Source: JAHBVL01 sp963712055 (GTDB lineage: Bacteria > Chloroflexota > Chloroflexia > Thermomicrobiales > UBA6265). Taken from it: a stretch of 64,000 nt of DNA. The translations under genes and the position numbers were made by a program. Location of the stretch: assembly GCA_963712055.1 (NCBI GenBank), contig CAVQGN010000004.1, positions 124,001 to 188,000 of the forward strand, read 5' to 3'. Below are positions 52,581 to 60,513 of this stretch, piece by piece. Below the pieces are notes generated by a model. That model had not been told where the DNA came from. It did not search any database and worked only from the letters and a program-made list of their open reading frames with translations. Numbering within the stretch: the stretch's first letter is position 1; each line of letters begins with the position of its first letter.

Positions 52581-53303
52581 ATGCCCTGGGACGTCATCAT
52601 TTTCCTATTCATCGCAGGAATCGCAGTAGCAGCCGCGGCTGGGATGGTGATCTCGTCGAACCCAGTTCATTCCGCCGTGTTCCTCGTGCTCTGCTTTATT
52701 CAGATCGCTGCCGTCTTTGTGATGCTCGGCGCCGAGTTCCTCGGCATTATCCAGATCATCGTTTACACCGGCGCGATTCTCGTCCTCCTGCTCTTCGTAA
52801 TGATGCTGGTCGATCCAGAGGACCTGCCCGAATTTCATACTGGTCGACCAGTGCAGCTTGCTGTCGGCGCTCTCCTTGGCATCATTCTGCTGTTGGAGGT
52901 CGCTGTTGCGATCGCGACACGAACCATCACTGGCACCCAGGGAACGGCGACACCGGAAAACATCGAAGCGGTGGGCGGCAACACCCAGGCGATCGGCCGG
53001 GTTCTGATAGCCGACAATCTCCTCGCCTTCGAGATTGTTTCACTGGTTCTTACCGTTGGCGTGCTGGGAGCGATAGTTCTGGCATTGCCCGAGCGCCTGG
53101 GGGTTCGCAACTTGCGTCGGACCGATACGATCTCGCTTGGACATCCGAGTGGTACCGACCTGGTTCTTCCGGTGAGTGTTGACGCCGCTACCGGGATCGA
53201 AACGTCGCCAACGGCGGTTGTTGAACCGGCTGGTGTTGGGCGACGGATCGTCTTTGCCAAGGATCCGGACGAGCAACCGGTCACCGGTAAGGGACGCCAG
53301 TAA
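52581..53303 (+). CDS. nuoJ: NADH-quinone oxidoreductase subunit J
   Basis: Proton-channel subunit with five membrane segments, 240 residues. The core reads SSNPVHSAVFLVLCFI, FLGIIQIIVYTGAILVLLLFVMML (given here in part as IIQIIVYTGAILVL) and LTVGVLGAIVLALPERLG. A hydrophilic C-terminal tail of about 60 residues extends beyond the usual end; its role is unknown. It is spaced 95 bases from nuoH and is followed one base later by nuoK. Confidence 0.94.
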   Translation: MPWDVIIFLFIAGIAVAAAAGMVISSNPVHSAVFLVLCFIQIAAVFVMLGAEFLGIIQIIVYTGAILVLLLFVMMLVDPEDLPEFHTGRPVQLAVGALLGIILLLEVAVAIATRTITGTQGTATPENIEAVGGNTQAIGRVLIADNLLAFEIVSLVLTVGVLGAIVLALPERLGVRNLRRTDTISLGHPSGTDLVLPVSVDAATGIETSPTAVVEPAGVGRRIVFAKDPDEQPVTGKGRQ

Positions 53304-53304
53304 G

Positions 53305-53610
53305 ATGGAACTGACTTACGAGTATTTCCTCGGACTGAGTGCAACCCTATTCATCATCGGGATGATGGGGGTGCTGATACGTCGGAACGTGCTGATCATT
53401 TTTCTCTGTGTCGAGTTGATGGTTGCGGCCGTGGGTATCACCTTCGCCGCCTTTGCCAAGGAAACCAATACGCTCGATGGCCAGACGTTTCAGTTGTTCG
53501 CGATTGCCATCGCAGCGGCCGAAGCGGTGGTTGGACTCGCCCTGATTCTGGCGTTGAGCCGCAGGGTGCGAACGGTCGATGTTGATGATCTGCGGACGTT
53601 GCGAGATTAG
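53305..53610 (+). CDS. nuoK: NADH-quinone oxidoreductase subunit K
   Basis: Mrp-like small membrane subunit, 101 residues with three helices. The start is the ATG at 53305 (MELTYEYFLGLSATLF), just after nuoJ; a longer upstream frame is not supported. The conserved glutamates lie in IFLCVELMVAAVG and AIAAAEAVVGLALIL. Confidence 0.96.
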   Translation: MELTYEYFLGLSATLFIIGMMGVLIRRNVLIIFLCVELMVAAVGITFAAFAKETNTLDGQTFQLFAIAIAAAEAVVGLALILALSRRVRTVDVDDLRTLRD

Positions 53611-53713
53611 CGTCAGTGCTGATGCTGGTGCCTGTGTGGGCCGGCGATGATGGGAATTGCCAGGGTGATGATTCGGGTTTGGTGCGACATGATGACAGCG
53701 GAAAGGGGAGCAA

Positions 53714-55763
53714 ATGGCTGAGTATTTGTTCCTGATTCCGGCTTTGCCATTGCTGGCAAGCCTCATCAATCTGACCTTTGGCCGCTCTGTGCTCAAAGAC
53801 AAATCTCACCTTGTGGCGATCGCGGCTGTGGCCACCTCGTTCGTTCTGTCAGCTCTTGTGCTTCTGGAGATTTATCAGGACGACGCCGCCCTTCACCAGC
53901 ACCTGTGGACGTGGATGGATTCCGGCACGTTCAACGTTCCGATTGGTTTCTACGCTGACCAACTGACCGCTGTGATGATCACCATGGTGACGTTCGTCAG
54001 TCTCCTCGTTCACATCTATTCGATCGGCTATATGAAGGGCGATGCCGCCTACTACCGCTTCTTCTCCTGGTTGCCCCTTTTCGTCTTCTCGATGCTTGTC
54101 CTCGTGCTCGCCGACAACTACTTGCTCATCTTCTTCGGGTGGGAAGGCGTGGGACTCTGTTCCTACCTGCTGATTGGCTACTACTACAAACGCCGGTCCG
54201 CCGGGAATGCCGCCAAGAAGGCGTTCATCGTCAACCGGATTGGCGACGTCGGATTCGGACTCGGCATCATGCTGATGTTCACCGCCACTGGCTCGGTGAT
54301 GACCAGCGGACCCGACGGCGTGCCAACGCTGCTCAATGAACTCGGCGTTTCCAACAACACGATTACTGCGATCGCGCTGCTTCTCTTTGCCGGCGCAGTC
54401 GGAAAGAGCGCGCAGTTCCCATTGCACGTCTGGTTGCCGGATGCCATGGAAGGCCCGACCCCGGTTTCAGCACTCATTCATGCCGCGACGATGGTGACCG
54501 CAGGTGTCTACCTGATCGCCCGCTCCTACAGCATCTTTTCCACCTCTCGCGACGCAATGATTGTGGTGGCCGTGGTCGGAGCGTTTACCGCCTTCCTCGG
54601 CGCCACCATCGCGATGACCCAGAACGACATCAAACGGGTGGTCGCGTATTCGACCGTCAGTCAGCTCGGGTACATGATGCTGGCACTAGGCGGCGGACTC
54701 TGGGTGATCGCGATTTTCCATCTCGATCACCCATGCGTTTTTCAAAGCCGGTCTCTTTCTCGGCTCTGGTAGCGTCATCCACGGGATGCACGAAGAGCAG
54801 GACATCCGCAACATGGGTGGTCTGCGCAAATACATGCCGATCACTTTTATTACCTTCCTGATCGCGTCTCTTGCCAATGCTGGTGTGCCGCCATTCGCCG
54901 GTTTCTGGAGCAAAGACGAAATCATCGCCGGGACCTGGACCACCGAGTTCCACCCGATGTTGAGCGACGTCCTGACGATCGTTGCGTTGCTGACAGCACT
55001 GATCAGCGCGTTCTATATGTTCCGGTTGGTTTTTCTGGTCTTCTTCGGGAAACCTCGATTTGATACTGAGCATGTCCATCCGCATGAGTCTCCGTGGACG
55101 ATGACCGTTCCGTTGATCATCCTCGCGGTTTTCGCTCTTGGTTTTGGTGCCCTGGTTGGTTTTCCGCCGGATGAAGGTGAATTCCACAAGTTCCTCGAAC
55201 CGGCGTTCGAATCGCACTCCACAGAGGTCGTCGAAGCAGCCGGCGTGCCGGCGCTTGCCTCCATCGGCAATGCCGACTCTTCGACCGCGCTTGTCGCCTA
55301 CGAAGGCGAAGAGGGCGCGGCTGGCGAAGAAGCTCACAGTGAAGGCCACAAGATCAGCGACGAAACCAAGATCACCTTTGCGGTCATATCTTCGATTCTC
55401 GCGTTGCTAGGTATCGCTCTGGCCTATTTCACCTATATGAGCAAACGCATCGATCCGGCTGCGGTTTCTGCGCGCTTCCAGGGCATCTACAACCTCTTCT
55501 ACAACAAGTGGTATTTCGACGAAATCTACGAATCGCTCATTGTCGATCCACTCCGGCGGCTGTCGATGTTCCTCTGGAAGGATGTCGACGTCGGACTCAT
55601 CGATGGCTTCATCATGGGCATCGCTGGTGGCGTGACCTGGTTGAGCGGTCAGATGCGGAAACTGCAGACCGGACTGGTAGGAAACTATGCCCTGGCGATT
55701 GCGCTTGGCATGGTTGTGATTGTGGGAATCTATTTTGCTGGTTTCAGCGATTTGTTACGGTAA
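53714..55763 (+). CDS. nuoL: NADH-quinone oxidoreductase subunit L, interrupted by a single-base frameshift
   Basis: Antiporter-like proton-pumping subunit with the long lateral helix. The first open frame ends at 54772 after GGLWVIAIFHL, then reads nonsense. If the extra G at 54725 is removed, the frame continues HL-ITHAFFKAGLFLGSGSVIHG into the second open frame ending at 55763, exactly the family sequence. Other landmarks are FFGWEGVGLCSYLLIGYYY, LPDAMEGPTPVSALIHAATM and the late CTD segment FYNKWYFDEIYESLIV. The corrected length of about 682 residues is normal. Confidence 0.93.
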
Positions 55764-55778
55764 GTCAGGGAGCAGATA

Positions 55779-57434
55779 GTGGATAGCATTCCAATTCTCA
55801 GCCTGACAGCATTTGCCCCCATCATCGGGGCGGCGGCGATCTTCCTGATCCGGGGAGTCGAACGCGAGCAGGCCCGTGTCATCGCACTCGTGGCGATGCT
55901 GTTCAGTTTTTTCCTGTCCGTGGCGATGATCCTCGATTTCGATCGAACCGCTGAGTTTCAGTACACCGAGAATGTGAAATGGCTGGACGATCTCGGGGTG
56001 AGCTATTCGATGGGGATCGACGGTATCGCCGTTCTCCTGATCGGATTGACCACGCTGATCGGCGTCGTTGCGGTTGTCTGGTCATGGGACAGCATCACCT
56101 ACCGAGGGCGGGAGTACTACATCACTCTTCTCCTGCTCCAGACCGGTATGCTCGGCGTGTTCATGGCGCTCGATCTGTTCGTCTTCTATATCTTCTGGGA
56201 ACTCGTGCTGATTCCGATGGCGCTGCTGATCGGCATCTGGGGCAGTGAAAACCGCGTCTTCGCGGCGACCAAGTTTTTCCTCTACACGCTGATCGGGTCG
56301 CTCCTGATGCTGATCGGGATCGTGGCCACCTACCAGTGGTATTACGAGCGCACCGGAGTTCGCACCCTCAACATCCTCGATCTGCAGCAAGGCTGGGATC
56401 TCGGCGCGTACAGTTCTCTCTTCCAGGGTATTGTGTTCGCCGCCTTCTTCATCGCCTTTGCCATCAAGATTCCGCTCTGGCCGTTCCATACCTGGTTGCC
56501 GGATGCCCACGTCCAGGCGCCAACAGCGGCTTCTGTGGTTCTTGCTGCCGTCATGCTGAAAATGGGTGGCTACGGTCTCCTGCGTTTCAATCTGCCGCTC
56601 TTCCCGGAAGGTTCTGAGGACTGGGCGCCGATCATCATCGCGCTCTCAGTGATCGCGATCATCTATGGCGCGCTGGTGGCGCTGCCGCAGCCTGACATGA
56701 AAAAGCTGATCGCCTATTCATCGGTCAGCCACATGGGTTTTGTGACGCTCGGTATCTTCACCAATATCATGTTGACCGGTCGCGATGATCTCAACGGTTT
56801 CAATGGCTCGATGATGGTCATGCTGGCGCACGGGTTCAACACAGGCGCGCTCTTCTTGATGGTCGGCATGCTCTACGAACGAGCGCACACCCGCTTGATC
56901 GGAGCGTACGGCGGTATCGCTGGTCGCTTGCCGGTCTATACGTTCTTTTTCGGTTTCTTCACCTTTGCGAGCATTGCTCTTCCAGGGACGTCGGGTTTCG
57001 TGGGCGAGTTCCTGGTTCTCCTAGGGACGTTCCAGTACAGCAAATGGGTCGCAGCGATTGCATTCCTGGTAGCCATTTTCTCGGCCTGGTACATGCTCTG
57101 GATGTTCCAGCGTGTGATCAAGGGCCGCGGTTTTGGCGAGTTGCCAGACCCACATGATGGCGCCCTCACTGCCGCCGAACAGGCGATGCTGGCGGTTGGC
57201 GATCATCATGGCACCGCGCCGATGCCGGTTTCCGGTGGCGCTCATGATGGCGAAACCGTCCAACTTGATGCAACGCGATGGCCAGATATCACGCCTCGGG
57301 AGATCCTGACGCTGGCACCCCTCTTTGTGCTGACGATCGCGCTTGGCGTCTATCCCAGCCCGGTGTTTCGCATCGTGGAACCATCCTTTATGCGCATCAT
57401 GGATCCGTTCCTGCGCGGACCACTGGGAGGCTAG
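55779..57434 (+). CDS. nuoM: NADH-quinone oxidoreductase subunit M
   Basis: Antiporter-like subunit, 551 residues starting with GTG. The key glutamate and lysine regions are visible in FYIFWELVLIPMALLIGIWG, AIKIPLWPFHTWLPDAHVQA and VSHMGFVTLGIFTN. A hydrophilic insertion with several histidines (VGDHHGTAPMPVSGGAHDGE) interrupts the C-terminal quarter and is unlike E. coli NuoM. It follows nuoL by 15 bases. Confidence 0.95.
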   Translation: MDSIPILSLTAFAPIIGAAAIFLIRGVEREQARVIALVAMLFSFFLSVAMILDFDRTAEFQYTENVKWLDDLGVSYSMGIDGIAVLLIGLTTLIGVVAVVWSWDSITYRGREYYITLLLLQTGMLGVFMALDLFVFYIFWELVLIPMALLIGIWGSENRVFAATKFFLYTLIGSLLMLIGIVATYQWYYERTGVRTLNILDLQQGWDLGAYSSLFQGIVFAAFFIAFAIKIPLWPFHTWLPDAHVQAPTAASVVLAAVMLKMGGYGLLRFNLPLFPEGSEDWAPIIIALSVIAIIYGALVALPQPDMKKLIAYSSVSHMGFVTLGIFTNIMLTGRDDLNGFNGSMMVMLAHGFNTGALFLMVGMLYERAHTRLIGAYGGIAGRLPVYTFFFGFFTFASIALPGTSGFVGEFLVLLGTFQYSKWVAAIAFLVAIFSAWYMLWMFQRVIKGRGFGELPDPHDGALTAAEQAMLAVGDHHGTAPMPVSGGAHDGETVQLDATRWPDITPREILTLAPLFVLTIALGVYPSPVFRIVEPSFMRIMDPFLRGPLGG

Positions 57435-57510
57435 GGGATGCGCAGAGTTGCTCATACTCGAGCACTTGATTCGATCTTTGACTCGCTAGGTCTCTAGGGG
57501 AGTACTCGGC

Positions 57511-59052
57511 TTGGATTTCGTGAATCTCACGCTCGAAACACCAGAATGGGGATTGTTCGTCCCCCAGTTGATCGTCTTTCTGACGGCGACTGTGCTCCTT
57601 TTTGGCGACGCTTTCCTGCCAAAACAGCGTCATGCCGAGATGCTTACCGCGATCTCGATCATCGGCTATGGCGCGGCCCTGGTTGCACTCTACTGGCAGC
57701 GTGGTCAGGACGCGATGACCTTCTCCGGGTCGTTCAGGGCCGATGGGCTGACCGTTTTCCTTTCCATGATCATCCTGATCGCGGCCATTCTCTCGGTGCT
57801 GATTTCATCCAGCTATATCGATGAATTCGAAAGCCGGTTGCCGATCGGTGAGTATTATGTTCTGCTGGCGTTTTCTGTTCTGGGCGCGCTGCTGGTGTCA
57901 TCTGCCGGCGACCTGCTGATGATCTTCGTCGGACTCGAACTCTCCGCCCTCGCGACCTACGTTCTCACCGCCTACTCCCGCGGGAAAATGGAATCGCTCG
58001 AAGGTGCCCTCAAGTATTTCCTCCTCGGTATCTTTGCCAGCGCGATCCTCCTCTATGGTATGGCCTGGGCGTATGGACTGACAGGGTCGACCGATCTGGA
58101 CAACATCCGAGCCAGTATCAGCGCGGCTGTTGGAGACACCGAATACCTCGAGGCGTCTCTCCTCCTGGCTCTGCTTCTGCTGGTGGTCGGTTTGAGTTTC
58201 AAGGTGGCAGCGGTGCCGTTCCACATGTGGACCCCGGATGCCTATGAAGGCGCACCGACACCAGTGACCGGCTATATGTCGGTGGTGCCAAAGGCAGCCG
58301 GTTTCGCCGCGATGATCCGGATTCTGGTTCAGGGTCTCGGACCGATCTCCGATGACTGGACCTGGCTCATCGGTGGACTGGCCCTGATCACGATGATTCT
58401 TGGAAACATCGTGGCGCTTTCCCAGAAGAACCTCAAACGGATGCTCGCCTATTCATCTATTGCCCATACTGGTTACATGATGGTTGGGCTGGCTGCCTAT
58501 CGGGAAGTCGGCGGTTTCACGTCTCCGACCGATACGATTGGTACCGGTGGAGTACCAGCATTGCTCTACTACCTCCTGGCCTATGTCTTCATGAACATCG
58601 GCGCGTTCGCGGTCCTGACGTGGCTCCAGCAACGTGGAAAAGGGGTCACGCTGGAGGATCTCTCCGGGTTGGCGAGCACCTCCCCATTGCCAGCCGCTGC
58701 CATGGCGGTGTTCATGGTCTCCCTGATGGGGATTCCGCCACTGTTGGGCTTCTATGCCAAGTACTACGTGATCGTGGCGGCGATGGAAGCCGATATGCTC
58801 TGGCTTGCCTTGGCGATCGTGATCATGTCCGGTTTGAGCGCGTACTACTATCTCCGCGTGGTTTTTGTCATGTATTTCGGCAACGCTGAAGGCACGACGG
58901 GTGTCGCGACGACGCCCCTGCTCAATGCCGCCATCATCATCATGGTCGTCGCCAATCTCGCGCTCGGACTTTTCTCGAGCGGGATCGTCGACCTCGGCAA
59001 CGAGTGGACAAGCGCTCTCACGCTTGCTTCGACGGTGACCGGCACCCAATAG
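57511..59052 (+). CDS. nuoN: NADH-quinone oxidoreductase subunit N
   Basis: Third antiporter-like subunit, 513 residues, starting with TTG. Landmarks are MIFVGLELSALATYVLTAY, VAAVPFHMWTPDAYEGAPTP and RMLAYSSIAHTGYMMVGL. It ends the nuo operon; nothing resembling nuoE, nuoF, nuoG or nuoI precedes or follows it. No clear intrinsic terminator separates it from the Nudix gene 48 bases on. Confidence 0.95.
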   Translation: MDFVNLTLETPEWGLFVPQLIVFLTATVLLFGDAFLPKQRHAEMLTAISIIGYGAALVALYWQRGQDAMTFSGSFRADGLTVFLSMIILIAAILSVLISSSYIDEFESRLPIGEYYVLLAFSVLGALLVSSAGDLLMIFVGLELSALATYVLTAYSRGKMESLEGALKYFLLGIFASAILLYGMAWAYGLTGSTDLDNIRASISAAVGDTEYLEASLLLALLLLVVGLSFKVAAVPFHMWTPDAYEGAPTPVTGYMSVVPKAAGFAAMIRILVQGLGPISDDWTWLIGGLALITMILGNIVALSQKNLKRMLAYSSIAHTGYMMVGLAAYREVGGFTSPTDTIGTGGVPALLYYLLAYVFMNIGAFAVLTWLQQRGKGVTLEDLSGLASTSPLPAAAMAVFMVSLMGIPPLLGFYAKYYVIVAAMEADMLWLALAIVIMSGLSAYYYLRVVFVMYFGNAEGTTGVATTPLLNAAIIIMVVANLALGLFSSGIVDLGNEWTSALTLASTVTGTQ

Positions 59053-59100
59053 CAGGGACAGTCCATTTGGCAATCTCGATCGCTCCGGCAGGGGATCACG

Positions 59101-59775
59101 ATGGTTTCAGGTGATCCCATTTCGCGTGCCCAGGATCTGGATGAGTCTTTCGATGTCACCGATACGACAGGAAGGCCGACAGGCCGTCGGAAACGGCGTG
59201 AGGACGTGCACCGCGACGGCGACTGGCATCGCGCGGTCCATGTCTGGCTGCTGAACCCAGATCCGGCACAACCCACCGTTTTCCTTCAGCGGCGCGGCGC
59301 TGCCAAGGACACGTGGCCGAACCGACTCGACGCGACCGTTGGGGGGCACTATCGGGCTGGTGAAACTCGCTCACAAACCCTTCGGGAAATCGAGGAGGAG
59401 ATCGGAATCGAACCGGTCGTAACCGAGCTCGTGTTTGCCGGTATCCGTGTCCATGCCAATGAAAATGAAACCGGAATTCTCGACCGGGAGTTGCAGGATG
59501 TTCTTCTTTGGCCGGGCGAGTGGTCTCTGGAGGAACTGAGACCGAACCCCGACGAACTCGAGAGCGTCAACGAGGTGCCGCTCGAATCGTTGATCGACCT
59601 GCTGTTGGAACGATCCGATGCACTCACCGCGGTCGAGCTGTCAGCGCATGACGCGAAGGTGCGCAAGGTGACGATCAATCGGGACGATTTCATTCCGACC
59701 GTCGACCGCTATCCGTTGCGCGTCGCTCTCGCGATTCGGCGCTTGGCGGCTGGAGACAAAGACCTGGTGGTCTAG
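59101..59775 (+). CDS. Nudix hydrolase, YfcD/IPP-isomerase-like group
   Basis: Hydrolase or isomerase-like Nudix protein of 224 residues. The Nudix box appears as GHYRAGETRSQTLREIEEEIGI, split here as GHYRAGETRSQTL and REIEEEIG; the spacing between the first Glu and REIEEE is one residue shorter than consensus. The N-terminal DVTDTTGRPTGRRKRREDVH and HRAVHVWLLN match YfcD-type proteins, which resemble isopentenyl-diphosphate isomerase. The natural substrate is unknown. Confidence 0.88.
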   Translation: MVSGDPISRAQDLDESFDVTDTTGRPTGRRKRREDVHRDGDWHRAVHVWLLNPDPAQPTVFLQRRGAAKDTWPNRLDATVGGHYRAGETRSQTLREIEEEIGIEPVVTELVFAGIRVHANENETGILDRELQDVLLWPGEWSLEELRPNPDELESVNEVPLESLIDLLLERSDALTAVELSAHDAKVRKVTINRDDFIPTVDRYPLRVALAIRRLAAGDKDLVV

Positions 59776-59786
59776 ATCGCGCGAGG

Positions 59787-60374
59787 TCAGTCGATCTCGT
59801 TCTCGGCGATCAAACGGCGTTCGAGGACAGTTCGTTCGAGTGCCGCAATCAGACCGATAATGGCGTCTCGGGTCATCTCGTCGGTCAGCAGGCCATTCTC
59901 GTCGAACTTCTCCGCGGCGAACGGGACATACACCTCTGGCTTGGAAACAGTCACCATGTTTACAGCGGTCAGAATCTGGCGCAGGTGCAACTGAGCGCGC
60001 ATGGTTCCAGAGCGGCCAGACGCGGCTCCCGCGATCGCCGCTGGCTTGTGGGCCAGCACAGAGCGTCCCGACGGGCGTGACAGCCAGTCGATCGCGTTCT
60101 TGACCACTCCCGGGACGGAGTAGTTGTACTCGGGCGAAACGATCACCAACGCATCGGCGCTGCCGACGGCTTCGCGCAGGCTGACGATCGTCGGTGCCGG
60201 ATCGTGTTCCAGATCAGCGTTGAAATGGGGCAAGGCGCCGATTCCATGCTCCGAGAACGTGATGTGTGCGGGCGCCAGTGCAACTGCCGCGTTGAACAAA
60301 CGACGGTTGAGGGACTCCTGACGCAGGCTCCCGACGATGGCCGCGATGTGGATTGGTTGATCGACCGAGCTCAT
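59787..60374 (-). CDS. NADPH-dependent FMN reductase/flavodoxin-fold quinone reductase
   Basis: Flavodoxin-fold reductase of 195 residues. The FMN phosphate loop is IVGSLRQESLNRRLFNAA, the PEYNYSVPGVVKNAIDWLSR motif follows, and GRSGTMRAQLHLRQIL completes the flavin site. The closest known types are azoreductase and chromate or quinone reductases (YieF/ArsH-like). It converges with the Nudix gene. Confidence 0.92.
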   Translation of the reverse strand: MSSVDQPIHIAAIVGSLRQESLNRRLFNAAVALAPAHITFSEHGIGALPHFNADLEHDPAPTIVSLREAVGSADALVIVSPEYNYSVPGVVKNAIDWLSRPSGRSVLAHKPAAIAGAASGRSGTMRAQLHLRQILTAVNMVTVSKPEVYVPFAAEKFDENGLLTDEMTRDAIIGLIAALERTVLERRLIAENEID

Positions 60375-60466
60375 TTCGTTCCTTTACGAGTCCTGACAGT
60401 CTCCAGAGAGACTAGCGGTTTTCGCACGGTGAAGAGTGATCGAGCCAGTTTGCCGCTACTGAACAC

Positions 60467-60500
60467 CACATCGAAGGGGAGTGTTGTCCCCTTCGATGTG
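60467..60500 (-). terminator. Terminator after aconitase
   Basis: A perfect 14-base inverted repeat CACATCGAAGGGGA / TCCCCTTCGATGTG with a six-base loop lies 14 bases after the acnA stop on the minus strand. The following T content is low, so efficiency is uncertain. Confidence 0.65.
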
Positions 60501-60513
60501 CTCAAGGTTGACC

